Origin: PALSA-1353 sp036267155
GTDB taxonomy: Bacteria > Planctomycetota > Phycisphaerae > Tepidisphaerales > Tepidisphaeraceae
Reading direction: 5' to 3'
Assembly (NCBI GenBank): GCA_036267155.1
Contig: DATAWP010000001.1
Location: 7,930-71,929, forward strand
DNA length: 64,000 bases
Shown here: positions 43,210 through 52,248 of the stretch, one piece after another
Layout of the letters: each line of letters begins with the position of its first letter
How positions within the stretch are numbered: position 1 is the stretch's first letter
Notes under the pieces: model-generated
Seen by the model: only the letters and a program-made list of their open reading frames with translations
What the model was told of the DNA's origin: nothing
The model's database searches: none
Made by a program: the position numbers and the translations under genes

Positions 43210-44241
43210 TCACGGATTCACGTTGAAGTTTCTTCCGAGCAGATCGGTTTTGTAAGGCTGAGGCGGCGTCATCGTTGTTCCGCCGGGATTGGGGCTGATG
43301 AAGTGTGACTCAACATGACCATCCACAAACAGGAAATTCGCGGCCGTATTGCCCATGTGCCGCCAGCGAATATCGCCGTCCCACGTAACAAATGGTTCGC
43401 CGTTGAAGCCGGAAGCGGTGGAATTATCGGCGTTGCCACCGGGGTTAATGGGCTGCCCATCGTCCGCGGTAACCTGGCCTGAGATTTCGTAGCCGGATAT
43501 GAAAAAGTCCGGCATGACGTTTTTCGCTCGCCAGCCCTGAAAACGCCAAGCGTCGACTCCATAAGCCGTAGAGTTGGCGCCCCAAAAATTGGTGTCGTTC
43601 GGCGTAGCGTTGGTGTCAACCTGTACCTGCACGCCGTCCATAATCAGCACGATTTCCGACGATCTCTTGACGTTTGACAATTTGTAGGGAACACATCCCT
43701 TGTAGGAGGTTCCATCGCTCAGGCTTGTCGAAAGATTAGGCATCAGTCTCGGATGGGACGAATAGTGGCAGGTTCCGTCGCCGCCGTCTACCGTATCTAC
43801 ATCCAGGAAAATTCCGCGATTGAACGATTGGCCGCCCCCGGAAGCACTCTGATCGGCGTAGTTATTGCCCAGACGGCTCGACAGCTCATTTGAAATGAGC
43901 GTTCCCCAATCTCCTGCTTTCGTGGCGTCCAGACCACCGCGATTCACGGTGGGATTGGGCTCTCCATTCCAGTATCCGTAGGGCAAAATGCCCTGATTGT
44001 CACCGACATACATAAATATCGCCTGCCCAATCTGGCGCAGATGCGTCTGGCAAGTCACGAGATTTGCCTGTTGACGCGCGTGATTCAACGCGGGAAGCAA
44101 AATTCCCACCAGTAACGCGATGATGCCAATAACCACCAACAACTCCACCAACGTAAACGCCCGCGCGAGGCGGCGTCGAAAGCGGCCAACGGATCCCTTG
44201 GCGTGAGGAGGATTAATAACGCCTCCAAGTATTCGCATCAT
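43210..44241 (-). CDS. Prepilin-like protein, paralogue of the 41870 gene
   Basis: The 343-residue protein carries AFTLVELLVVIGIIALLVGILLPALNHARQQ and, like its neighbour, LRQIGQAIFMYVGDNQG in the middle and ANFLFVDGHVESHFISP near the end; the two share most of their sequence through to the identical C-terminus DLLGRNFNVNP. ATG 44241 is preferred because GAGGG lies eight bases upstream; the in-frame start at 44283 has none. It is transcribed divergently from the LacI/AraC regulator gene, with copy D of the operator-like element between them (119 bases from this start). A surface role linked to polysaccharide use is inferred from co-regulation only. Confidence 0.88.
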   Translation of the reverse strand: MMRILGGVINPPHAKGSVGRFRRRLARAFTLVELLVVIGIIALLVGILLPALNHARQQANLVTCQTHLRQIGQAIFMYVGDNQGILPYGYWNGEPNPTVNRGGLDATKAGDWGTLISNELSSRLGNNYADQSASGGGQSFNRGIFLDVDTVDGGDGTCHYSSHPRLMPNLSTSLSDGTSYKGCVPYKLSNVKRSSEIVLIMDGVQVQVDTNATPNDTNFWGANSTAYGVDAWRFQGWRAKNVMPDFFISGYEISGQVTADDGQPINPGGNADNSTASGFNGEPFVTWDGDIRWRHMGNTAANFLFVDGHVESHFISPNPGGTTMTPPQPYKTDLLGRNFNVNP

Positions 44242-44359
44242 TGGCAAAACCCTCAAAGATCGGCGGACGGCGCAAGTGGCCATTTCTTCTACAAACCTCG
44301 GTAAGGCCGCTCCATCACGAATTATTATTGTAATTTGCCAAACGCCGATGCCTATGTTA

Positions 44360-44387
44360 TTTTGCGTAATATATTAAACGTTTTGCG
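44360..44387. promoter_or_regulatory. Operator-like element, copy D, in the divergent regulator promoter
   Basis: The best copy: two exact TTTTGCG half-sites (44360-44366 and 44381-44387) 21 bases apart, centre CGTTTAATATATTACG on the minus strand. It lies 119 bases before the prepilin start (44241) and 18 bases before the regulator start (44406), so it could control both, including autoregulation. Confidence 0.82.
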
Positions 44388-44405
44388 GCAGAGCGGTGGA
44401 ATTAA

Positions 44406-45533
44406 ATGCTGCGGATTGGGATTCAGGTTGACTTTGCGGGCGGTTATGGCCGCGGCGTGCTGCGCGGGGTCATGGCCTACGCCAATCTTCGGGCGGACTG
44501 GGAATTCGAAATGCCGCCCATGTACATGCTCTCCTCGCGGAAGCTGGACCTGCGCAACGTCGATGGCGTGATCGCCATGATTCACGCCGCGCGCAGCTTC
44601 GATCGTTTCCATCGCGTCCGCATGCCGATGGTTAATGCCGCGCGCACGATCTCGGCCCGGCAGCTTCGCCAGGCGCACGTGCCCACCGTTCTGCCCGACG
44701 ACCGCGCGGTGGGGAAGATGGCGTTCGTCTACTTCTGGGATCGTCTGTTCCGTTCGTACGGATTCTGCGGACATCCGACCGCGTCGTGGTCGCTGCTGCG
44801 GCGCGATGCGTTTGCGGCCGAGTGCCGGCGGGAAGGCGTCTTCTTCAGCGACGCCGCCGCCGCCGATGAAGTGCCCGAGGAATGGATCAAATCCCTGCCG
44901 CGTCCGTGCGCGATCCTTGCCGCCAACGACCGATACGCCTGGCATGCCATAGACATCTGCCGCCAGAACGGGATTTCCGTCCCCGAGGAAATCGCGGTCC
45001 TCGGCGTGGATAACGATGTCCTGCTGAACGAAATGGCCCGGCCCACGCTCTCCAGTATCGACCTGGGCGCCGAACAGATCGGCTTCGAAGCGGCCAAGAC
45101 GCTCGATAGCCTGATGAAGGGAGAAACGCCCCCGCGCGAGCCCATCGAGATCGCTCCACACGGGATCATTACCCGCCACTCGACGGATGTGCTGAGCATC
45201 GAAGATGAAATCATCGCCGAGGCCGCCAAGTTTATCCGCCAGCACGCGTCGGAACCGATCAGCGTCGAGGATGTTTTGAGTGAAGTGGCCATGAGCCGGC
45301 GCAATCTGGAACGCCGGTTTCGCCGCGTGATGAGGCGGAGTCTGCTGGAGGAGATACGCCGGGTGCATTTGGATCGTGCCGCCAAGCTCCTTCGCGAGAC
45401 CAGCCTGGATATTCCCAGCGTGGCGGAGCAATCCGGATTTGCCAGCCACGTGCGGTTCAGCACCGTTTTCAAGGAGCAGTTGGACGTGACGCCCACGGCG
45501 TACCGTCGGAGCCATCGGGTGGGAATGACGTAG
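44406..45533 (+). CDS. XylR-like transcription regulator (LacI-type sugar-binding domain plus AraC HTH)
   Basis: The 375-residue protein has a periplasmic-binding-protein-like domain (about 1-265; LRIGIQVDFAGGYGRGVLRGVMAYA, ILAANDRYAWHAIDICRQNGISVPEEIAVLGVDND) and a C-terminal AraC-type double helix-turn-helix (about 275-370; ISVEDVLSEVAMSRRNLERRFRRVM ... SVAEQSGFASHVRFSTVFKEQLDVTPTAYRR). This fusion is that of E. coli XylR, which activates xylose genes upon binding the sugar; planctomycetes have many paralogues, so the inducer cannot be named. The gene is divergent from a prepilin gene, and the four operator-like elements around it are its likely targets. Its 3' end overlaps the convergent large gene by 65 bases. 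Confidence 0.9.
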   Translation: MLRIGIQVDFAGGYGRGVLRGVMAYANLRADWEFEMPPMYMLSSRKLDLRNVDGVIAMIHAARSFDRFHRVRMPMVNAARTISARQLRQAHVPTVLPDDRAVGKMAFVYFWDRLFRSYGFCGHPTASWSLLRRDAFAAECRREGVFFSDAAAADEVPEEWIKSLPRPCAILAANDRYAWHAIDICRQNGISVPEEIAVLGVDNDVLLNEMARPTLSSIDLGAEQIGFEAAKTLDSLMKGETPPREPIEIAPHGIITRHSTDVLSIEDEIIAEAAKFIRQHASEPISVEDVLSEVAMSRRNLERRFRRVMRRSLLEEIRRVHLDRAAKLLRETSLDIPSVAEQSGFASHVRFSTVFKEQLDVTPTAYRRSHRVGMT

Positions 45534-48500
45534 CGGAATCATTTCTAAGAATCCCCGGATTAAACCGCACCTCGAGCCGCGTGGTCGTGGCCCGCCGCTG
45601 GAAAATCTCTTTGGAGACGCTGGTGTCGAGCCGATCCGATGCGAAGCGGATCATTGAACCATCTGTGCGATGAACTCGAATATTCGTTGCCCGTTCCTGT
45701 TCCGTCGCACGGTAAATCACCGGCACTTGGCAGAACGTGAACGCGGCCATCCCCGGCTCAAGGTCGATGGATCGCGTCGAACCGTCCAACGCGACGTAGG
45801 AGAAGCGGGCCGGCTCGCCGAGCAATTCCCCGCTGCGCAGAAGCCGCGGGTCGAAGCAAATCGAACCGCCGCGCACGCGCAGGCCCCATTCGCCTAGACG
45901 GGTCAAAATTTCCTCTTTCACTCGCCCGGTCATGCCCGGCTGCCGCGCGCCGCCGCCGAGCGGCGTGTGCGAATACGGGTCCGTCGGAAACGCACCGTAT
46001 TCCGATGCCGTCTTATTGAATTCCAACCCGGCCCGAACGCGGTAATAAACATCAGCCAAGGCGTCGATTTCCGCATTCGTGGCTTTTTCATCCGCGGCTT
46101 GCCAAAAACATTCCTGCACCGCCAGCAACAGCTTGGAAACCATGTGCCAATAGATGCAGCCGATGCCTTCGTAGGCGTACATCGTTCCAGATCGGCCGGT
46201 GAAGGAATCGTGATCGAACACGTCATCGTAAAGCTTCAACACGTCCGGCCCGTGCGCTGAGACCAGATGTTCCCAGCGTCGCTCGGACGCAAGCCGCGAC
46301 AAAGCCTGCTTCACCCAGCCGCGGTTTTGAAAGCTTCCGTTGAATCGATACGTGTCATCCGCGTCGCGGGCGATGATCGAATTTTCCCCGGCTTCGATCA
46401 ATGCCGACAAAAGCGGCGAGCGGCGCACGGCGTCGGCCGGAACGATGTTCTTCTCCAAAAAGCCGGGAAGCTCCTTCATCGGATACAACATGAAGCTCCG
46501 CTGATCCGCCCTGTAGAGCCGGCCTTTGAACATCTCCGACAGCAGCGCCAGCGAATGGCCGGCATCCATCGTTCCCGAACTGAGGATCGCGACCTGGCCT
46601 TCGAGCATTTCGTGAAGATGGCGAATGCCCGCGGAGTGATTGCCGCCGGGGAGATCGAGCATGTTGTACGAATGAAACAACCCGTCCGTGCGCCAATTGA
46701 CGGCCAGCGAATGATCGACGAAGCGCAAGGCCAGTTTCAGTAACCGGAGCAGTTCCTCGAGCCGGCAGGATTTCTTTGCAGAAGAAAAGCCTTTCGCGTA
46801 GACGCCGTGCCGGTAGTTTTCGAAAACGAGGCCCAGGTCGTCCATGAGCGTTCGCCGCTGCTCCGGGGAAAAGCGCGGCTCGGCGAGCAAATGTTCTTGA
46901 TTTCGCAGCACCTGGTGGAGGTCCTCGGCCCATGTCACCACCTCGGCTGAAATATCGCATCGGAGTCCTGCGATGGGCGCGAGCAGTTCCTGCAGGAACG
47001 ACAGGTAACGCCGCAGGTGGGCCAGCGTCACCACGGAAACACCGTAGCCAGGCAGGGCGTTGTTGGCATCGTTCCACTCGGGCCGCTGGGTGTTCATCCA
47101 GACCCCGCCGTCCGGAACCAGATTGGAAAGCTTCGACAGCAGCGGCACCAGCAGCTTTTCCAGCAACGTGGCGTGATAGACGTTTCCGTGCTCATCGTGC
47201 AGGAGTTTGCCATCCGCGCCGATCGCAGCGACCTTGCGATCAATGCGCGCCGCCTCCGCGCCGTCCCAACGAATCGTCTCGCGAGGGTTCTGCACGATGG
47301 CCTGATAGGAGGCAAGTCGATACGGCACGTTGGCGTAACTGAAGACCTCCCGCCCGAGCAGCGATTCCAGCCGGCCGGGATGAAAATCGCGCGACAGCTC
47401 CAGAAGTTTCAACAGATAGTTGATCTGGTGATCTCCCCAATACCCGATATGCGACCATGGGTCGTTGGGCTTGGGAATCTCCCAGTCGATTCCATCGGAA
47501 GTGATCCGATACGGATTAAACCCGTCCACGGTCGAGGCGTTGACGAACTTCGCGACGAATCCCTCGATCAATTCCGGGAACGTGACGGCCAGAGCCTCCC
47601 AGTTCTGAAAGATGTCGCGCCAATTTCCCTCGTAGCCGATCGGTGCGCTGCCGTCGGGATTGCGGACGCGGATGGAAAACCAATTCCAGGGCCGGCTGGG
47701 ATCGCCATGGCGCCGGCTGAAAAACAGCGGAAGATATTCATAAGCCAGCCGGGTCAGATCGGTGGTGGCGAATTGATCCATCAGCGTTACCAGCTCCGCG
47801 ACTTCGAGGACATCCGGCAGTTTCCGCAGGAAATCGCGGTGGGCATTGAAGGCCGGGAGATTGCGGTCACGGACAAAGTTCGAGAATTCCGCCGCTCGAA
47901 TGCTCGCCTGCCGCAGCGGGACGCCGCCGCGCATCGCGTTGAACAGCACGTTCGCAAGATGATGGGCGCAGGTCATCCGATCGCTGGAAATCTGCAATCC
48001 ATCCACCTCCGCGACGATGCGCAACAGGCCGTCTTCGCTGCGCTGGACGTCTTCCCGCACCAGGGCGCGAATGGTTTCTCCATCACCGCGCAACATCGCT
48101 CGCGTTTTGGAAACGCCGACGTGGTCCTGATCGACATCGCACACGATATCCCAATCGGCGGTCTCGCGCGGAGCTAACTCCAGCGAAGCGTGCAGCAAAA
48201 ACGCACCCCGTTGGCCGGCGACGCGCTGGGCCGGCCGAAGGTCGCGATCGTGGCGAAAATCGTCTCTGGCCTCTTCGCGGAACAGGACCGAAGCATTCGT
48301 CAGCCCCCGGCTCCAAAGCGTCGTGGCGGTCAGAACTTCCGACGGCTCGGGCCGGTCGGTCACGACGGCGGTCAGGCAATACATCGCCAGCCCCGTGGCC
48401 GCATCCAGCTCGTTCTGTTTGTAAGCATCGAGGAGCGAACTGAGGCTCCGCTGCATCGCCAGGTGTACGCCGGGCGGGAGGACGTTCAAAAGGCCGTCGA

Positions 48501-49035
48501 GGATTTCGACGCGGACCGGCGAATCATCGTCATTCATCAGGTACGCGGTCCGCACGAATCCAAACCGCGTGCTGGTCGCCCAGGTGTACCGGAAAATCAG
48601 GCCCAGTTGCCGATGAACCTCCTCAAACACCAAGCGGTTTCCAAGCGGGCTTTTATACAAATTCCGCTCGATGAACGGATGCGACGATTGGCACGCAAAC
48701 GGCTCCCACATCACGGCGGGGCGGCCGTTGCGGCGAACCCTCAGCAATGTCGCGGCCCCCGAAATTCCGTAACCGCGGTGAAGCCGATCGACCGATTCGT
48801 ATGAAAAAAGGGCATGATCCGCATCCACCCGTCCAGCCGTAATGCCCCCGGCCGACGATGCATACATCCACAAATCGGATTCGCTCGTGATGGAGATCAG
48901 AAACGGCTCGAGGCGATCGTATTCGGGAATCTGATACATCTCCGCGCCGTCGATGCGGACAAATCCCTCGCGGCGCGTACGGCGGCCGACGGCGGATGCG
49001 ACTTTGGAAGAAACCCTCTTGGAAGAAACCCTCAT
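45469..49035 (-). CDS. Very large protein of unknown function, possibly a carbohydrate-active enzyme
   Basis: The 1188-residue protein has no signal peptide and no motif I can assign with confidence. The first 330 residues have a beta-sandwich character (SPVRVEILDGLLNVLPPGVHLAM); from about 380 it is helical and Trp/His/Asn-rich (GYEGNWRDIFQNWEAL, DPWSHIGYWGDHQINYLLKLLEL, NTQRPEWNDANNALPGYG, LFHSYNMLDLPGGNHSAGIRHLHEM), which recalls (alpha/alpha)6-barrel glycosidases or phosphorylases such as GH94 or GH63; this is a resemblance in style, not a family call. ATG 49035 is chosen; the upstream in-frame start (49080) adds a hydrophobic stretch without a site. The N-terminus contains a 15-bp tandem duplication (VSSKRVSSK). 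It is convergent with and overlaps the XylR-like gene; an MFS gene starts 211 bases away divergently. Confidence 0.7.
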   Translation of the reverse strand: MRVSSKRVSSKVASAVGRRTRREGFVRIDGAEMYQIPEYDRLEPFLISITSESDLWMYASSAGGITAGRVDADHALFSYESVDRLHRGYGISGAATLLRVRRNGRPAVMWEPFACQSSHPFIERNLYKSPLGNRLVFEEVHRQLGLIFRYTWATSTRFGFVRTAYLMNDDDSPVRVEILDGLLNVLPPGVHLAMQRSLSSLLDAYKQNELDAATGLAMYCLTAVVTDRPEPSEVLTATTLWSRGLTNASVLFREEARDDFRHDRDLRPAQRVAGQRGAFLLHASLELAPRETADWDIVCDVDQDHVGVSKTRAMLRGDGETIRALVREDVQRSEDGLLRIVAEVDGLQISSDRMTCAHHLANVLFNAMRGGVPLRQASIRAAEFSNFVRDRNLPAFNAHRDFLRKLPDVLEVAELVTLMDQFATTDLTRLAYEYLPLFFSRRHGDPSRPWNWFSIRVRNPDGSAPIGYEGNWRDIFQNWEALAVTFPELIEGFVAKFVNASTVDGFNPYRITSDGIDWEIPKPNDPWSHIGYWGDHQINYLLKLLELSRDFHPGRLESLLGREVFSYANVPYRLASYQAIVQNPRETIRWDGAEAARIDRKVAAIGADGKLLHDEHGNVYHATLLEKLLVPLLSKLSNLVPDGGVWMNTQRPEWNDANNALPGYGVSVVTLAHLRRYLSFLQELLAPIAGLRCDISAEVVTWAEDLHQVLRNQEHLLAEPRFSPEQRRTLMDDLGLVFENYRHGVYAKGFSSAKKSCRLEELLRLLKLALRFVDHSLAVNWRTDGLFHSYNMLDLPGGNHSAGIRHLHEMLEGQVAILSSGTMDAGHSLALLSEMFKGRLYRADQRSFMLYPMKELPGFLEKNIVPADAVRRSPLLSALIEAGENSIIARDADDTYRFNGSFQNRGWVKQALSRLASERRWEHLVSAHGPDVLKLYDDVFDHDSFTGRSGTMYAYEGIGCIYWHMVSKLLLAVQECFWQAADEKATNAEIDALADVYYRVRAGLEFNKTASEYGAFPTDPYSHTPLGGGARQPGMTGRVKEEILTRLGEWGLRVRGGSICFDPRLLRSGELLGEPARFSYVALDGSTRSIDLEPGMAAFTFCQVPVIYRATEQERATNIRVHRTDGSMIRFASDRLDTSVSKEIFQRRATTTRLEVRFNPGILRNDSATSFPPDGSDGTPWASRPTAP

Positions 49036-49245
49036 GGCGATAATTCTCTTTTCAGCCGGGATGACAAAAAAAGAAAGCAAATCGATGAAATCACTGCCCG
49101 GCGATCACACTAAATGTACCATGGAAGTTGTGCCGCATCCTGGATTTTATTTCATATTTCACGGCATCGGCCCCGTTGCCAATATCTGCGATCGGTCGGC
49201 GGATTTGACGGATCACCGGCGCGAATTTAGTATCCAATCCAAGCC

Positions 49246-50502
49246 GTGACACGCAACGCACCCGCCGCAGTCTCGGCTCGCCAAGCGCGAATATCTCTTG
49301 CGCTTCTTCTGGGCATCAATCTCTTCAACTATATGGACCGTTCCATCCTTTACTCCGTGCAGGAGACGGTCCGGCTGCAGTTTGGCGTGAGCAGCTCGGC
49401 CATCGGATGGCTCGTCCTGGCATTTCTCGTGACGTACATGCTGCTGTCTCCGGTTTTCGGCTGGCTGGCGGACCGTTACTCGCGATGGATGTTGATCGGC
49501 GTCGGCGTCGCGGTCTGGAGCCTCGCCAGCGGGGCGTCGGGCTTGGCCAATTCCTATGGCGCATTGCTTGCCACGCGATGTCTGATCGGCGTAGGGGAGG
49601 CCGCATACGGGCCGGTCGCGCCGACGCTGATTTCGGATCTGTATCCGCTTGCCGTTCGAGGCAAGGTGCTTGCGTGGTTCTACGCCGCCATTCCCGTCGG
49701 CAGCGCAATCGGTTACATCGCCGGCAGCCAATTTGCCCATCCGGGCCAGTGGCACTATGCGTTCTTCCTGACGCTTCCTCCAGGCCTGCTTCTGGCCGCA
49801 TGGTGCTTCTTCATGAAGGAACCCGCGCGCGGCGCTGCCGAGGTCGTCATTGCTCCGTCTCGCAATATCACGCTGGCCGATTACAAAGTCCTTCTCAAAA
49901 TCCCCAGTTACGTGCTGAACACCGCGGCGATGACAGCGATGACATTTGCGATCGGAGGCGTCGCCGACTGGATGCCGACGTATTTGACCGTTGATCGCGG
50001 ACTAAGTCCCGAACGTTCGGGCCTGATCTTCGGCGGAATCGTCGTCGTCGCTGGTTTAATCGCCACGCTCACCGGCGGGATTGCCGGTGATCGATTGCGC
50101 GCCAAAGTGCCCGGCAGCTATTTTCTGGTGTCGGCACTGGGGATGCTCGCGGGATTCCCATTGTTTCTTTTGCTGCTGATCACGCCGTTTCCGCTCGGAT
50201 GGGTCGTTTTGTTCCTAGCTGTTTTCTGCCTGTTTTTCAACACCGGCCCCAGCAACACCGCCCTGGCCAACACCACTCCGCCGGCGATCCGCGCTTCGGC
50301 GTTCGCGATCAACATCCTCATTATCCACCTGCTGGGTGATGCAATTTCGCCGGGCATCATCGGATGGATTCGGGACCATGACAGCCTGAAACTGGGTTTC
50401 GTAGCCGTTTCGGGGATGATGTTGATCGGGGGCCTCTTATGGCTCTGGGGCATGCGATATCTCGCCGCCGACACCGCCGCGGCGCCGAATCGTCTGAGTT
50501 AA
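49246..50502 (+). CDS. MFS transporter (spinster/hexuronate-type)
   Basis: The 418-residue protein has 12 hydrophobic segments and the MFS motif A variant GWLADRYSRW after helix 2 (about residue 78), plus RCLIGVGEAAYGPVAPTLISDLYP in helix 4-5, typical of the spinster-like subgroup. These carry sugar acids, sphingolipid-like compounds or other organic anions; the substrate is unknown. The start is GTG 49246. Being divergent from the large enzyme-like gene and close to the glycosidase locus, uptake of a breakdown product is plausible. The next 249 bases to 50751 hold no gene I can support. Confidence 0.85.
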   Translation: MTRNAPAAVSARQARISLALLLGINLFNYMDRSILYSVQETVRLQFGVSSSAIGWLVLAFLVTYMLLSPVFGWLADRYSRWMLIGVGVAVWSLASGASGLANSYGALLATRCLIGVGEAAYGPVAPTLISDLYPLAVRGKVLAWFYAAIPVGSAIGYIAGSQFAHPGQWHYAFFLTLPPGLLLAAWCFFMKEPARGAAEVVIAPSRNITLADYKVLLKIPSYVLNTAAMTAMTFAIGGVADWMPTYLTVDRGLSPERSGLIFGGIVVVAGLIATLTGGIAGDRLRAKVPGSYFLVSALGMLAGFPLFLLLLITPFPLGWVVLFLAVFCLFFNTGPSNTALANTTPPAIRASAFAINILIIHLLGDAISPGIIGWIRDHDSLKLGFVAVSGMMLIGGLLWLWGMRYLAADTAAAPNRLS

Positions 50503-50751
50503 CGCCCACCCCGACAGAATCCGCACCTGCCGCGACGTTTTGGCCGCCCGTGCGTCCAAAAATCGAATTGATCGAATTCGCGTGCTGCTGGCATTGAATT
50601 TGTAAATCACCAAGAGTCGGCCGTAAAAATTAAACCGGGCGGCGTAGCCGCGAGGCTGGCCGCCCGGATTTCCAAACCCGTTGTTCAATGGGCCGCCGGA
50701 TGCGCAATGTTGTTCTCGCGCTTTGGCGGCCCATTTTATTTTTCTTGCGGG

Positions 50752-52026
50752 TTACTTCAAAATCTCTTCCAGCGGCAGATTCGGATCTCTCAGTTGCTCC
50801 TCTTTCCCCTCCGTCGCAACACGCTCCCGAACCAACCTTCCCAGCAATTCCTTCTGCGCCAAATCCCCGACGGCAATCACTTGCGCAATCCGCCCGCCGG
50901 CGTCCACCCCGATTTCCACGAACCGCGGCGACTCGGCGCTGGGTGTTCCGCGAATGATTCGCCGGTCCACCACTCGCGCCTCCCCCCACACCCCGATCTT
51001 CAATTCGAAGACCTGGCTATCGAAATAGCTATCCGATTCGAATCGCGCATTCCCGCCGGCCATGTTGGTCCCGGCAATCCGGCCGGTCTGCATTGCGCTT
51101 TCCCAATGGTGCATCATGCGGTGTTTGCCGAACAGCGGGTCGAATACGGCCGCGCAATCGCCGGCGGCGAAAATCTCGCGAATGTTGGTGCGGCAGCCGG
51201 CGTCCACCAGGATCGCTTTTTCCGCGGTGATCGGCGTGCCGCGCAAAATCTCTTTGTGAATCTGAATTCCCGCCGCCGCCACCGCAAAATCGCAAGCGAT
51301 CGATTTGCCCGATGTCAGGATCACGCGCTGAACCCGGCCGTCTCCTTCCAATCGCGCCGCTCGATCCGCGTTGTGCACGGTGACGCCGTGGTTCTCAAGG
51401 AACCGGGCCACGCACCGGCCGGTGGCTTCGCCGGCGAACCGGCTCCACGGATGGCCTTTGGAAACCGCCAGATCAACATGCAGGCCCGCCTGCGTCAGCG
51501 ATGCCGCCAACTCCACGCCGAGCAGGCCGCCGCCGATGATCGTCGCCCGCCCACGGCCCTTGTCGTGCGGCTGGCCCTCTTTGCGGGCTTTGAACATCGC
51601 GTGCTGCAAATGCTCCGCATCTTCCAGCGTGCGAAGATAAAACAAGTTCGGCAGGTCGGCCCCCGGCGTCTCCAGCATCGCCGCGCTTCCCCCGGTTGCG
51701 ATCAGCAATTGGTCAAACGAGACGCCCTCGCCATTGTCGAGCGTCACCGCACCGCGCGTGGTATCGAGGTGCGATATCCGCCGGCCCGTGCGCAGTTGCA
51801 CCCGGTTGTCGATAAACCATTCGGCCGGCATCGCGAACAGGGCATCGCGCCCCTGCTCGCCGCGCAGAAATTCTTTGCTCAACGGCGGACGGTGGTAGGG
51901 CCGGCTGATCTCCTGACCCACCAGCAGAACATCGCCTTCAGCATCGATCTCGCGGATGGCCCTGGCCGCTTCGCTGCCGGCCACCCCGCCGCCCATCAAC
52001 AAATATTTCACGTGTAAGTCACTCAT
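50752..52026 (-). CDS. FAD/NAD(P)-dependent oxidoreductase, ferredoxin/nitrite reductase-like
   Basis: A 424-residue pyridine-nucleotide-disulfide-oxidoreductase family protein. It has the FAD-binding GxGxxG variant (YLLMGGGVAGSEAARAI), the NAD(P)-binding one (ATIIGGGLLGVELAASL), and the second FAD motif TNIREIFAAGDCA. PYHRPPLSKEFL is the segment shared with ferredoxin reductases and AIF-like proteins. The redox-active CxxC of thioredoxin-reductase types is absent, so it probably passes electrons between NAD(P)H and a small iron-sulfur or rubredoxin partner not in this window. ATG 52026 has GGAG about twelve bases upstream. It diverges from the ArsR-methyltransferase gene with 222 bases between. 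Confidence 0.85.
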   Translation of the reverse strand: MSDLHVKYLLMGGGVAGSEAARAIREIDAEGDVLLVGQEISRPYHRPPLSKEFLRGEQGRDALFAMPAEWFIDNRVQLRTGRRISHLDTTRGAVTLDNGEGVSFDQLLIATGGSAAMLETPGADLPNLFYLRTLEDAEHLQHAMFKARKEGQPHDKGRGRATIIGGGLLGVELAASLTQAGLHVDLAVSKGHPWSRFAGEATGRCVARFLENHGVTVHNADRAARLEGDGRVQRVILTSGKSIACDFAVAAAGIQIHKEILRGTPITAEKAILVDAGCRTNIREIFAAGDCAAVFDPLFGKHRMMHHWESAMQTGRIAGTNMAGGNARFESDSYFDSQVFELKIGVWGEARVVDRRIIRGTPSAESPRFVEIGVDAGGRIAQVIAVGDLAQKELLGRLVRERVATEGKEEQLRDPNLPLEEILK

Positions 52027-52248
52027 CGCAGGTTCTCCATCACCGGCTTTCCTGAATTGTACGCAATAAAAATGAGCCAGGGGCATCGAATGGCTTGCCT
52101 GCCCAAATATTGGTCGCCTATATGCTTCTACGTTAGCGCCGCCCCAAAGGTGCAATCGGCATACCCCATTGATCCGATTAGAATGCACTGCCCGATTGCC
52201 ACCTTGATTTATGCCACAAGCAATGTATCATTAAATTCGGATAAACGG

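Noticed and set aside
44352..45542. 396-codon minus-strand frame opposite the XylR-like regulator
   Set aside because: Antisense of a gene with clear PBP and AraC domains; it also spans the divergent promoter.
50437..50688. 83-codon minus-strand frame between the MFS and oxidoreductase genes
   Set aside because: It overlaps the MFS 3' end, has no ribosome-binding site and no similarity I recognise; I treat the gap as non-coding.
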